Positions 47,521 to 59,117 of a stretch of DNA of 64,000 bases are shown here, in pieces. The stretch's first letter is position 1. Each line of letters starts with the position of its first letter. Position numbers and translations under genes: made by a program. The stretch is taken from NCBI GenBank assembly GCA_000729835.1, contig JFHB01000044.1:62001-126000 (forward strand), read 5' to 3'. The stretch is from Atkinsonella hypoxylon. Lineage: Eukaryota; Ascomycota; Sordariomycetes; Hypocreales; Clavicipitaceae. The notes under the pieces were generated by a model. The model was not told the DNA's origin, searched no databases, and saw only the letters and a program-made list of their open reading frames with translations.

Positions 47521-48189
47521 TCAAAGAGATCCAGCAACATTCTGTGCGGCTTTTTTCCATCTGTACTCCTTATCTACGCCCTTTCGTTGTTGAGCCGTGT
47601 CACAGAGCTTCTCGTTCCCACACTCGCAAGTTGCCCCTTCTCGTAACCAACGATATGTTATGCTCCAGCGATCTTTCCGGGGCCGTATTCTGCCATCGGA
47701 CAATGTGTCCGTCTTTCTGGCTCTAATTCCGTGTGTCCAATGTAACCTTGAATCACCGCTTAATCGAAGCATGCTTCTGGCTGGGAGATCTAGGTCCACT
47801 CTTATTCCAGGCGCGCCGTCACGAAATTGCATCAAGACTGGCGAGCCCAGTGACAATGAGTACAATTGGTCGTAGGCGCTATGAGTGTCGACATGCGGTG
47901 GTATACCAGCGCCAGGTGGGTAGTGCTGCACGCAGACTTGGTCAGGCTCGCGGTCCTCATTTGGCGGTAACAGAGGTATTAACCAGTCTGGAAAAGGCTT
48001 GAATGGAATGTCTCTGTCAATGCCGAATGTCTTATAGCTGAAAGTGTAGCCATAATGTAGGGACCGACGTCCTGGAAGTGCAGGCCATTCGAGCTTAGAG
48101 AAGACCTTAAGAAGCTTGCTTTCCGATTCAACCGTCATAAAGTCCGTCTGCATAAAGAGCCCCGTGGGCTGGATCTCGAGTTGTTGCAT
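47521..48189 (-). CDS. AlkB-type 2-oxoglutarate/Fe(II) dioxygenase
   Basis: A single exon of 222 residues from the ATG at 48189. AlkB-family enzymes remove methyl or related groups from nucleic acids (DNA repair or tRNA/mRNA modification) using Fe(II) and 2-oxoglutarate. The sequence shows the substrate-lid start RRSLHYGYTF and the iron motif His-x-Asp in IPPHVDTHSAY. The distal His is in LHWTHGIRAR, and the 2-oxoglutarate-binding arginine block is RWSITYRWL. The region GSPVLMQFR fits the double-stranded beta-helix. The C-terminus carries CECGNEKLCD, like some ALKBH8-type proteins, but there is no RRM or methyltransferase domain. The gene is divergent from the HNH gene at 48422, with 232 bp between starts. 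Confidence 0.85.
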   Translation of the reverse strand: MQQLEIQPTGLFMQTDFMTVESESKLLKVFSKLEWPALPGRRSLHYGYTFSYKTFGIDRDIPFKPFPDWLIPLLPPNEDREPDQVCVQHYPPGAGIPPHVDTHSAYDQLYSLSLGSPVLMQFRDGAPGIRVDLDLPARSMLRLSGDSRLHWTHGIRARKTDTLSDGRIRPRKDRWSITYRWLREGATCECGNEKLCDTAQQRKGVDKEYRWKKAAQNVAGSL

Positions 48190-48421
48190 ATCAATTGTGA
48201 TAATAAATTGTCCCAGAATTTGCAATCCAATAGTTAACCGAGATCACATATGACTATGCGATTCACTCGAGCGAGTTCGTACATTAGATCACGTGACGTT
48301 ATCAGCCTCCATATTACTTGGGTCGTCGGTAATAGTTGGAGACCACGTGCTACGCGTCATCTAGAAACAAAATACTCTCACAACAGGAACCTGTGGTAAC
48401 AAATTCCGTAGCCGTTACGGC

Positions 48422-49327
48422 ATGCTAGTGCACCCAGAAGTGCTGTCTAGTCGTCAAGCCGCAGACTTGACCAAAATTCGCTTTCGCCATCCTGCGTATT
48501 CGGATAGCGAAAACATCCTCATCTCGCTGGCGCCGCTGGATGACGGCGGTGTTCATTACACTACCGCGCATGCTGCCTCTGCTGTGCTGGCGGACTTCTG
48601 ACGGGATGGTTTTTAGCTTGTCATCTTCGGGTACAGCGATTGACTGCGGTCCGGACGAAATCCTGACGGAACTGGACTACCATTTCCACGTACCTCAAGC
48701 AGAGGGGTATGATGTCGTCACCGATTTCGCCAGTTGCGTCTTATCCTCATAAATACAAATCTGTCACGATTGCAGCTATCGAAAGATCTTAAAATCCCTG
48801 CGACTACTGGACTGTCTCAGTGCACAACTTGCAATAACACCGGTTTGACCCGAGACGTTTATTGTCGAATTACCAACAGCACTCTGAGCACAAAGGGAGC
48901 ACATCTTCTCCCCAAGTCAGAGGATTCGTGGTATATCAGGAACTCTATGTGTCAATATTCAGCGTGGGAAGAGAGAGCGAGAACAGACGATCCACGAAAT
49001 ATGATTCTTCTACGATCCGACGTTCATACACTCTTTCATGCGAAGCGATTTTTAATTGTACCAAAGAATTGCAAATGGGTGACTCATGTACTATACGGAA
49101 CGGTACAGGACGAATCAGCGCGAAGTTTCCATAATGTAATTGTGCAGCCCCAGACCGGTCTTTCAGTAGAATTCTTGTTTGCCCGATTCGTGTACACGAT
49201 CCACGCACTAAGCTCCTTCACCATATCTGGCGGAAAACGAGCACTCCTGGTCATCCAGCCGGGTCAAACGGCCCCAGAACGAGTTGAGGTAACGGGCTGG
49301 CAACATAAAACTCAACTGGCGCCCTAG
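48422..49327 (+). pseudogene. HNH-nuclease-domain gene with a frame break
   Basis: The frame from the ATG at 48422 reads HPAYSDSENILISLAPLDDG and HYTTAHAASAVLADF, then hits a stop at about 48599. The expected continuation (DGMVFSLSSSGTAIDCGPDE...TELDYHFHVPQ) is in another frame, with no room for an intron. After a probable intron ending at about 48774, the HNH domain is intact: CRITNSTLSTKGAHLLPKSE, DDPRNMILLRSDVHTLFHAK and RFLIVPK. The AHLLPKSE and DVHTLFH residues carry the His-Asn-His site of the fungal HNH_2 family. Such proteins are common in fungi and of unclear role. It is either a recent pseudogene or a sequence error; only read data can tell. Confidence 0.6.
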
Positions 49328-51609
49328 TCATGGGTTAGCAGTATGTCTCAAGCACCAGCAAACACCGCTGGGACGACAAAACAGCCGACAAAACAGACGT
49401 TTCGGATCCTGAAAGTATGGACGTTGGTGAATTGAGGGGTCACCGTCGTTGACGTGTATTGGATGCCACAAGACTCAACAGCTAGGTCAGGTCAGGTCAG
49501 GTCGGGTTGGGACCTAAAGCTCGGGTGATCGACAGACTCGCTCATCATTCTGCACCTCAGACGAGCTAGGCTGGACTTGAGATGAGCTGTGCACCCGTCT
49601 TTGCATTGTCTCTTTGCATATTAACCCTTTTGAATGCGTTAAGGCAGCAGCCAGGTCACGGCACCCACCCACCTTTTGATACTCCGCAGTTACCTCTTCA
49701 CAGCACACGTCGTGGAATGGCTGCGATCTGTTTGATGTACCTCTTTGTACGTCTGGAAATTGCTGGCAGTCCCATTATAGTGACGTTCGACGTAAATTGA
49801 AGTACCTTTAGGGCCCCTTCTAAAAACTTACATGTCGGGTTAAGCCGACTTATTGGTCGGACCTAAACGTAACCCATTGACGCTACCTCATCTAAGTATT
49901 TGCGACTACCTAAGCTAACTAGATGCCTAATGTGTACAGCTCGCCTGATCTACTAAGCTCCCCTATATAAGAATAATATACTATAGATTAATTATTTTCT
50001 TTTAAAATTTTTAACTTAGTTTAATATTCTTATTTGGAAAATTGCTCTAATATAGAGGTATATAGAAGATTAGGCGAGCTATATACACTACCTACCTAGA
50101 TAATAGGTAGCGGCAATAGGTTCACATATTAGGATAGGTCACCTTATTAGTCGGCTTAATCCTAAGTCTTTAGTTAAGTCGGGTGAAAAGGGGGGCGGAA
50201 TGGTCGGGTCAGCCCATTTGTGATCGCCGTCGAAAGCGAGAGGCCGAAAACACTGCCAAGCTTGATGAGCGGCGCTTTTCTCATCTCATTCGCGTTCGTT
50301 TCTGGGTCTATGAGAATACTGGCATCAGTACGGAACTGTTGTATGCACCGAAAGTCATGGCTCACGTAGTTGCCTGCGTTAGTGGCTCAGAATTTTCTAC
50401 TTAACATCATTATCGTGCCAGTCTTTCTGAGTCTTTATGAATTACAGACTCTAGCTTCGAGCGAAGCTCGTCAGAGTTATTGAAGTGGACATCGACACAG
50501 GATACAGCTTCTCTTATATGCACGCGGACGGGGAGGAGACGCCGCAAATTTAACGGCTGTGGAAGAAGTTGTAACCGATAATTGTGGTGAAGCTTCATCT
50601 GAACGGTTTAAGAACAGATGTAGGATATCCTCGCTTTCATGCCTAACGCTTACGGCCGTACCATGACTTGGACGATCACGATGGAGGCCATGCACCTGCA
50701 ATGCAACCCCTGTATGTTTTGAAAAGATACATGACAGGGAAAAGTCGACGCTAATCACGATATACGAGATTAGAGGGACTTTAGTCCAAAGGAATTATGA
50801 ATGATTGGCTAGTGTACTGTAATGTCTTACAATAACCCTGTAGATAATATTTTTTTGGTTGATACTACCCATTTGCAGTAGATTTGTAAAATCATTCCGG
50901 AGTTGTATTGTATATAGACACGTACCATACATATACTAGTATAATGAATTCGCGCACATTTTTAGTTTCATTTCTTACAAGGACCGTATACCTAGACCTT
51001 TAGTCTGTCTCTCTCCAGGCAGTTATATTACATACTCTGACTGATAGAAAATTGCTTCTGAATCCATGGATGAAACGTCGCTGGCAATTTGCAGCCTCGA
51101 CTTACATTTCGGTCTGAATTTGAACTGATGATCCTTGACAATAAAGTAAATACTACACAGAGGAAATTGTTGTCAGTGCTAATTTACCACGCTAGCCAAC
51201 CGTCGGACTTCAAGCTTTCATCAAGTTCAAACCCCACTCGACGTTTAACCTGCGTCACACTCGGATGTTGTATGGCATTATTAAATGAGGGGTAGCATCC
51301 ATCCGTGATGGCACCTAATTGCGTCAACAAATGTCTTTTCCCCAAACTTATATATGACATGAAACAGACTTGTCGGGTGTTTGGAGCTACCAGACTACAT
51401 CGAGCATTTGTCTTGTTCCACCTCTCGTACTTTGCGAAACATCATAGATGAGTGTGTATTTCGTGCGAAAAAGTCTATGAGCACGAGGTCAATTTTTCTT
51501 CTTGTACGTCACGCATGGCGTCGTAGTCCCGTTGCCGGACGATAGGTCTTGTGCCGAGGACTGAATTTCGTCTGTAAACTCTAAGCGACCACACCATATC
51601 ATAGCTACG
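49328..51609. other. Intergenic with eroded inverted repeat
   Basis: No gene supported. A GGTCA tandem array lies at about 49484-49504, an AT-rich inverted repeat at 49837-50162, and a copy of a short dispersed motif at 50873-50899. A possible TATA (CTTATATATG) for the GH92 gene lies near 51347. Confidence 0.45.
49837..50162. mobile_element. AT-rich inverted-repeat element (about 326 bp)
   Basis: GGGTTAAGCCGAC at 49837-49849 is mirrored by GTCGGCTTAATCC at 50150-50162. Further inside, CGCTACCT and AGCTCGCCT blocks occur in both arms in inverted order. The whole is a degenerate palindrome, TA-rich with no open frame. This fits a RIP-eroded MITE-like element. Confidence 0.5.
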
Positions 51610-54345
51610 ATGCTGAAGACCTTGTCGCCTCTATTGTTGCCCGCCTTTCTCGTCACGCTTGGGCGGGCTGATAACAACAAAACACAAGTTGACGTATTAG
51701 ACTTTATTGACCCGTTGATTGGAACTTCAAATGGAGGTAATGTTTTCGTGCAGTCACCTAATTTCTTTCTCGTAATTGAATTTCTCTTACTGACAGAAAC
51801 ATCTAAGGCCATGTCTTCCCTGGCGCAAGCTTGCCTTATGGCATGGCCAAAGCTGTTGCAGATGTAAACAAGGAGATACAAGGCGGCTTTTCAACCAATG
51901 ATGGCGAAAGTGAGAGGCATTATATACCAACGCACTATCTTGCTGTACTAGTCTGACTTTGTACAGTCACTGGATTCTCCCACATGCATGATAGTGGAAC
52001 GGGAGGAGTAAGTTCTTCCTATGTTGGAATCCTGCTTCGCAAGTATGCTGATTGCATAAACAGGGAGCTTCCCTGGGAAATTTCCCCCTATTTCCACAAA
52101 GTGGATGCGAGAATGATGACCTGAACAACTGTTATTTCCCCAAAGAAACACGAGCATCGCAAAGAGTCAATGACACCATCAAAGCCCGCCCGGGCTATTT
52201 TGCCGTATCATTGAACACGTCGGTCCATGCGGAAATGACAGTGGCCAACCATACCGCCCTTTACAAATTTACCTTTCCAACCGACGGCACGCCTACCAAG
52301 CGCAGTGCCAATGATACCCAGCACAAGATGCCGTATAGCCCATTAGTTCTAGTTGACTTGACAGACTTATCGAATTCCAGACGCAATGGAGGAATTGAGG
52401 TTCACAATGATACGGGCAGAATCACCGGTTTCGGGACATTTCGCCCATCCTTTGGAATTGGAACTTATAATTCATACTTTTGTGCTGATTTCGAAGGTGG
52501 AAAGATTCGTGATACTGGTGTTTTCATAAATAACCGGGCAGGTTCCGAGCCAAAGTCAATAAAGTTGCCGGACAGCGGAACTGTAGTACCGGGAGGTGCC
52601 TGGGTTCAATTCCAGCCGCCTAGACAAAACCAGATCAAGGCGCGAGTGGGCCTGTCATTCATAAGCACGGAGCAAGCTTGCCAGAATGCGGAAAAGGAGA
52701 TCCCTGACTTCGATTTTGATGCTGTGAGAGAAACTGCTGAGCGAGCATGGAGAGATAAGCTGAAAGTCGTCTCAGTCAGCAGCACGGGAGTTTCTGGCGC
52801 CCTTCAACGAACATTTTGGAGTGGTATTTATAGGGCCATGCTTTCTCCGCAGGACTATACAAGTATGCATTCATCAACAACACAACCATGCAGTTGCGAA
52901 AATACTGAGAAACATCACAGATGAGAACCCGCTCTGGAAGAGCAATGAACCATATTTTGATTCATACTACTGTATCTGGGACAGTTTCCGCAGCACGCAT
53001 CCTCTGCTAACGCTAATAGATACACATGCCCAAGCATTGATGATTCGCTCTTTAATTGACATATATCGTCATGAAGGCAAATTACCAGATTGTCGCATGT
53101 CATTATGTAAAGGTTACACACAGGGTGGAAGCAACGCGGACAATCTCTTGGCAGATTCTTATTTGAAAGGACTCACTGATGGTATCGATTGGGAGACAGG
53201 ATACGCAGCTGTTATTTCCGACGCAGAAGGTACGCGCTTATCTTTTAGCCTTGTAATGAAGCGTCTTTACCTGAAACATTCTGATCTCTCGACCTCAAGA
53301 TGAGCCTCTAGTCTGGACATTTGAAGGCCGCGGTGGTCTTCACAGCTGGAAGACAAAGGGATATATTCCGACTGATGACTTTGACCCGTACGGTGTTGGC
53401 TTCTTTACAAGGTCCATTTCACGGACGATTGAATACTCCTACAACGACTTTTGCATTGCGGAAATGGCAAAAGCAATGAACAAGATGGATGACGCAGAGA
53501 AATACCTCAAGCGATCCGCAAATTGGAAGAACATGTTTGATCCTACTTCCCGATCGCGCTTGAACATCAATGGCAGCCCGAATAAGGCCGATCGGGTTGA
53601 TAGCGGCTTTCAAGGGTTTCTCCAACCAAGGTACATGAACGGAACTTTTGGCTATCAGGATCCCGCCATTTGCACTGATCTGTTCAACTTTACATCCTGC
53701 TACCTGGGTCCTGATGGCCATGAGACCTACGAAGGCGGGTCATGGCTTTACACTTTTTATGTCCCGCACGACCAAGCCACCCTCATTACTGCGCTCGGCG
53801 GACCGACTGAGTATATTCGCCGCCTGGAGTTTCTTCATAATACCCCTGGACTGTTCTATGTAGGGGATGAGCAATCTTACTTACTTATATTTCTTTTCCA
53901 CTTTGCTGGTCGCCCCGGATTGTCTTCTCGATATGCCCACCGATATATCCCTAGTGCATTCAACGACACCACTGGGGGGATTCCAGGGAATGACGACTCC
54001 GGGGCAATGGGAAGCTTCGTAGCCTTGACTATGATGGGGCTTTATTCCATGAGTGGTCAGAATGTGTATCTCATTATACCGCCGTTCTTCCCCGAAGTCA
54101 GCCTAAAGAGTCCTGTTACAGGTAACACAGCTACAATCAGAAACGTCAACTTTGATCAAGCCTATGAGAACATCTTCATCCAAAGTGCGAAACTGAATGG
54201 AAAGACGTATAATAGGTCTTGGATTTCACATGAGTTCTTCAGTAACGGAGGCCTCTTAGAGCTGACACTTGGGCCAGTAGAAAGCGGTTGGGGCTCCGGT
54301 AGGGACCATATACCACCTAGTGCATCTACTCATTTCTGGAGTTGA
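51610..54345 (+). CDS. Secreted GH92 alpha-mannosidase
   Basis: Six exons: 51610-51736, 51808-51909, 51967-52007, 52064-52862, 52921-53229 and 53300-54345. They join in frame to 807 residues. GH92 enzymes are calcium-dependent exo-alpha-mannosidases acting on mannose-linked glycans outside the cell. A signal peptide (MLKTLSPLLLPAFLVTLGRA) is followed by DFIDPLIGTSNGGHVFPGAS, DDGEITGFSHMHDSGTGGAS and LGNFPLFPQ. Further along are WKSNEPYFDSYYCIWDSFRS, YTQGGSNADNLLADSYL, YAHRYIPSAFNDTTGGIPGN, DDSGAMGSF and an end typical of the family (NGKTYNRSWISHEFF). Acidic residues in GNDDSGAMG are the family's catalytic region. The splice of exon 3 (41 nt) restores GTGGASLGNF exactly. Several N-glycosylation sites (for example NDT, NTS) fit secretion. 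Confidence 0.93.
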
Positions 54346-55044
54346 AGCTATCTACGGTTAATTAGATACCGATTTCATTCGAGATCAGTGAGGCGGATCA
54401 ATGTCTCATTCAATCATAGCTAGCTGGTTGGATAAAATGACCATAGACTGAGAGGTAGGCTGTTTATCGAGTCAAACGAGCCAAGTATCGTACAGAATAT
54501 GAAGCAACACGAACATATTTTTAGCTGGGCTGTTTAGTCTAATAAAGCATCTACTCTTCGATTTCTACATTTCTGCTATCTCCAAAAGACCTTTGAGTCC
54601 CCCGCGTCGCTTCCCCCCATATCGTACATTAGGAATGCATGCAGAGATTAGTTGCATGTATAGATTAATTGCAATATAATATGTTTCGCCAGAGATGCGA
54701 CGTGGCCATGCCTCTATATACCGTGCAACATTCACGGAGACACAGGAACCTCACCTCAGGCCAGGTCAGGTTGGCCCCTATGGTCGGGTCATCTACAGAC
54801 TCGTCCAACTAACTTATTTGCCAATGTCTTTCCTGCAGGACACGGTTCCACCAATGCTCGTAGTTCCATTTCTTTATTCATGAATTTGACACTGCATGTA
54901 TTCTAGCGTGGCGGGGTTGCAGGGTCCCTGACGTCCTGTCCTCCCTTCCCACCTGGACGCGCGTAGAGACCGAAGCCAAATTTCCCAGTCTTGCTTGACT
55001 TGCCCAGCAGGCAGTCAACGACCAAGATTGGCGAGTTCTTTTCG
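54346..55044. other. Intergenic, nothing firm
   Basis: Contains a short stretch (about 54755-54810) resembling 49485-49545: CAGGT(C)GGG..., TCGGGT(C/G)AT and ACAGACTCG. This is possibly one small repeat. No gene. Confidence 0.4.
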
Positions 55045-56295
55045 ATGAATTCCAACTCAAAACTTGACGCCCAGGATGTTGCAAAAAACATGCTATCATG
55101 GGTTGGTCTTGATCTGATCTCCTGCACTAATCTGCAGACCCTTTGGGCTGGATACGGTCACGTTTGTGCCCTCAAAGCACGTCCGGCGAGAGATTTGGAT
55201 AGCGCCCTGGACGACGTTGGCAAATCCTCGGAAGAGACACATCTTATCCTCAAGATTGTTTCGCCGCCAGTCGGTCCTCAAGCTGAGGGACACTTGAGGA
55301 AAATTCTGAGCTACCAGGTTGAGCAGTATTTTTACGATAAGATAGTGCCATCGCTTGGTGGCCTGCCCCTCGCCAGGTGTCTCGCAACCACGTCGAGTAT
55401 GCGCGACAAAGCCCAAGATGCAGGGCTCGAAGGAATAAAAGCGACCCTCATGACAGATCTACGGCTGCAATATCCCATAGCTGGAGGTAAACGAGCATTT
55501 CTAACACCCAGCCAAGTCAACTCAGCACTGCGGTGGTTGGCTGAATTCCATAGAAGTTACTGGAAAGGCGGGCAGCTCCCGCGTTCACAGTTGATCTTGC
55601 CGCCACTTGAAGAGACTAAGCTGAGGCAATCGACAGAGCAAATGGCTAGGGAAGGCGTGTGGCTCAATGGGGGATACACGTATCTAGCTACACGACGCAG
55701 CGAGTATAGCGCTCTCATGGAGGACAAGGATTCCGAATGGTCCTCGCTGTTTTGCTGCCACGATCCAGAATCTGGTATGTCTATTGCAGAACTGGCTTCC
55801 ACTTTCCTGACACCATGTGGACGTGCAGTGGAGACCTACTTGCACGGAGATGTCAAGTCAGAAAATATGTATTCGACCGAGGATGGTAGTGAGGTGGCTT
55901 TATTTGACTTCCAGTACGTCGGTCTCGGCCTCGGGGTCTGCGATCTGGCAAAACTATTCACCTGTTCCATACCCATTGAGATGCTGGTTGATAACTTGGA
56001 AGGATATGACGATCAAATGACTCTCAGCGATGGTGAACGAGATTTACTGGAACGATATCGCAAACACCTACTGGTGGGTGATAAACACGCACCAGCACCG
56101 AGCTACGAATGGGAGAAGTTTCAGCGGCACTGGGAAGTCGCTCTAGTTGATTGGTGTAGGTTTCAGGCATCTTGGGGATTTTGGGGCAATACAGCATGGC
56201 TTCAAGCCAGGGTTCGTTATATTTTGAACAATGAGAATTTTAAAACTTGGTTGAGGATTCAAGTCAACAAGACCAGACTGGAACGAATGACGTAG
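55045..56295 (+). CDS. Aminoglycoside-phosphotransferase-like small-molecule kinase
   Basis: A single exon of 416 residues from the ATG at 55045. The fold is that of choline-kinase, EcKinase and APH-type enzymes that phosphorylate small hydroxylated molecules with ATP. I see a lysine in the small lobe (THLILKIVSPP), catalytic-loop HGDVKSENM near 55843 with Asp as base and Asn for metal, and the metal-binding segment FDFQYVGLGLGVCDLAKLF. An N-terminal SWVGLDL segment and a helical C-terminus follow. No signal peptide is seen, so it acts in the cytosol. It lies between two secreted glycosidases and ends 60 bp from the convergent GH3 gene, but phosphorylation of a released sugar is only a guess. 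It could equally act on a natural product or an unrelated metabolite. Confidence 0.75.
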   Translation: MNSNSKLDAQDVAKNMLSWVGLDLISCTNLQTLWAGYGHVCALKARPARDLDSALDDVGKSSEETHLILKIVSPPVGPQAEGHLRKILSYQVEQYFYDKIVPSLGGLPLARCLATTSSMRDKAQDAGLEGIKATLMTDLRLQYPIAGGKRAFLTPSQVNSALRWLAEFHRSYWKGGQLPRSQLILPPLEETKLRQSTEQMAREGVWLNGGYTYLATRRSEYSALMEDKDSEWSSLFCCHDPESGMSIAELASTFLTPCGRAVETYLHGDVKSENMYSTEDGSEVALFDFQYVGLGLGVCDLAKLFTCSIPIEMLVDNLEGYDDQMTLSDGERDLLERYRKHLLVGDKHAPAPSYEWEKFQRHWEVALVDWCRFQASWGFWGNTAWLQARVRYILNNENFKTWLRIQVNKTRLERMT

Positions 56296-56355
56296 CGCCT
56301 TGATATTCATCAATCAATTTGCTTTTCAAGGAATGAGTCGTGTTTCCTGCTGTTT

Positions 56356-59117
56356 CTAAACCTGTTTCTCCGAGTTTCTCGGATACGATTCAACAAGTGC
56401 CGGGTTGCCTGTCAACTGGAATGTGAACTTCACTTTTGCATCATTGTCGACCGTGACAGTGTAATCCCCGGGATATAAGTACTTATCGCCATGGATATCC
56501 GCCCTTGAAAGAGAGCCTATATCTACGGCTAGGTCAAGTCGCTTACTTTCTCCCACCTTGATGTCGCGCAATCGACCATATGATACGAGTCGTTTCTTGG
56601 GATGTGGCACTGGCCCTGCATTAGTAGATGAAACATACAACAGGCCAACATAGTCTGACGCTAGGCCAGCCTTCCCTCCTATGTTCTTGACGTCGATAGA
56701 GAAAGTTGTAAAGTGAGCAGTATCTTTGGGCGCGGTAACAATAGACATCAATTCGGCAATGTCGAAGGATTTGATTGGAAGCTGCTTCCATGTGATTGAA
56801 AAATCGGTGTAGTGCAAACCATGACCGAAATCCAGTGTTGCTTTACCGTTGTACCACATGTATGTTCGTCCCGGGATTCTAGATGTCGGCCGCAAGTTCA
56901 TATCATTCATATCATTGCCTTTGATGTAATTTTCCGGATATTGAGTGATGGGGAGGCGACCCGCAGGTGACGCAACACCGGTAAGAATATTGAGAACTGC
57001 ATTACCGCCGTCCTGCCCAGGATACCCTGCCCAGAGAATAGCATTTACATTTTTGTTCCTCAACAGAGCGGCGTCGTCGATCTGGCCGCCGCCAAACTGG
57101 ACAACGACTAGAGGTTTTCCCACTTGAGAAAGCTGCGATATTAGCTCTAATTGGTTACCTGGCCAGGCAATGGTAGTCCGGTCATGATCTTCTCGCTCTA
57201 TCGTCGTGTCAATTCCACCGAGAAAGATGATGCAATCAGCAGTTCTCGCAGCGGACAGTGCCGCGGCAAAGCCGCTCGTGCTTTTGGAATCAATACTTGT
57301 TCCCTCTTCAAATTGGATATGCGGCCAATGTTGCTCAAAGGCACTAAGAGGGCTGACCAGGAACGGAGCTATTCCTTGATAGTTGCCCTGCATTTGATTA
57401 GTCGCATTGGCCCAAGGACCGATGACCGCGATCATTCCCATGTTTCTGCTCAGTGGTAGGGTATCGTCATTCTTTAAGAGGGCCATTCCATCGACAGCTG
57501 CCTGGTACGCCAGTTTCTGGGCTTGCGGGGTGTTTACATCTGACCATGACAGGGAACTGTATTCTGGGACATGATCGAAGTAGCCGACTTTGACGAGTGC
57601 TGAGTATAATCTGGTAAGTGATCTGTCGAGAATGGTTTGGGATGTCAACTTAAACTTGATAGCTTCACCCATGTGGTCATAGGCTGTTCCGCATTCAAGA
57701 TCAGTGCCAGCGTTGAGCGACACTGCCACAGCCTCTACAGGACTACTAGTGTAGTTATGAGGTTGATATATGTCGTCTATAGCGCCACAGTCCGATACCA
57801 CATAGTTATAGGGCTCATTGAACCTCCACCGGTCACGCAGGATGTCTTGAAGAAGGTATTTGCTTGCACATGAAGGAATGCCATACACTGCGTTATAGGA
57901 ACACATGACGGAGGTGACTTTTGCATCGCGGACACATGTTTGAAACATAGGCAAGAGGTATTCAGCCATATCCTGTGCCGTGGGCTTGAAGTCATTACTG
58001 TGGCGCCCGGTTTCGACATCATACGCAGCGTAGTGCTTGCATGTGGCGAGTACTCTCTTGTACCTGGCATTGGGATCACCTTCAAGGCCGGTAATGATGT
58101 TGTATGCGTATTTCTGAATACGATGAGGATCTTCTCCGGGCGTTTCCATGCCTCTTCCCCATCTAGGGTCTCGGAAACCGTTGACGTTCGGAGTCCAAAA
58201 ATCGAAACCAGAATGTCCTGTATTTCCAAACGCGCGCGCCTCTAAGCTGACGACTGTCGCTATTTGATGAATCAACGAGTCGTCAAACGCAGCACTTAGA
58301 GTAATTGGCATTGGGAAACTTGTGGCAGTACTGAAATTCACCCCCAGGGGACTTTGAAAATAGACTGAGGGACTATACCCAACTCCATGGAGGGCTTCGC
58401 TCCACCAACCATAAGGTGGAAGACCTAGCCTCGGGGCCCCGGCAGCCATGTTCTCAATATTGGAAAGCTTCTCCTCTAGTGTCATGGACCCGATCAAGTC
58501 TTGCACTCTCTCTGACATTTTCAGTGAGCTGTCACAAATCTTCTTGGAGCAGAGGGGCTCTCGTTTGCAGTTAGGGATGCCAGGTACGGATAGAGCTTCT
58601 TTGAGCGGGTTCTGGATCATATAAACGTTCATGCTTAATCAATCCTTAGCTGAGTGGATCCGAGATCAATGGTTGTTTTCTAGTATGCTCACAAATTGTC
58701 ACCACCGCATGTCTCATGTGAATTGCCTGAACAAGCTGTATGACAGGATGAATTGTCCACTACAGCGTAACTCTTATCAATTTTATGCTCACAGGAGCAG
58801 AGACTATTCGCTTGTATGAGCCCATTTGTAGGTCATCTGAAGTTAGGATGCAAAGTGTACGATTCTCTATCTTACATTCCATACTCGACGGCACTGTAAG
58901 CAAAGCCGGCTGCTCCACAAGTGTCGGCGCAGGATTGCGGAGTATTGAACCTATAATTTCGCCGCTGCTGAAAGGGCAGGCCTCGACGGTAAGCTGGGTC
59001 ATGATGACAGCCAATATGTCGCGCATCGGCTTTATAAGCCGGGAGGCAAGTTTGAGCGTTGATTTGACCTGTCCATGTGAGGAGAGAAAGAAGGATAAGC
59101 CAACTTCGTTGAAGCAT
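56356..59117 (-). CDS. Secreted GH3 beta-xylosidase with N-terminal WSC-like domain
   Basis: Three exons, 59117-58876, 58803-58693 and 58633-56356 (introns of 72 and 59 nt), join to 876 residues. GH3 xylan 1,4-beta-xylosidases release xylose from the non-reducing ends of xylo-oligosaccharides. The first two exons add a signal peptide (MLQRSWLILLSLLTWTGQIN) and a Cys-rich WSC-like module: ADARHIGCHHDP, CADTCGAAGFAYSAVEYGIL, CSCEHK, SSCHTACSGNSHETCGGDN. The splice leads straight into MNVYMIQNP. The enzyme core has PPYGWWSEALHGVGYSP, FWTPNVNGFRDPRWGRGMET, ATCKHYAAYDVE, the nucleophile Asp in NYVVSDCGAIDD, and the family's C-terminal domains (WAGYPGQDGGNAVLNILTGV, LDFGHGLHYTDF). A model starting at 58632 would miss the leader. 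It is convergent with the kinase gene. Confidence 0.9.

Noticed and set aside
58760..59026. 88-codon minus-strand frame over the GH3 leader
   Set aside because: It reads through intron 1 of the WSC-GH3 gene in another frame. The spliced reading gives the WSC cysteine pattern.
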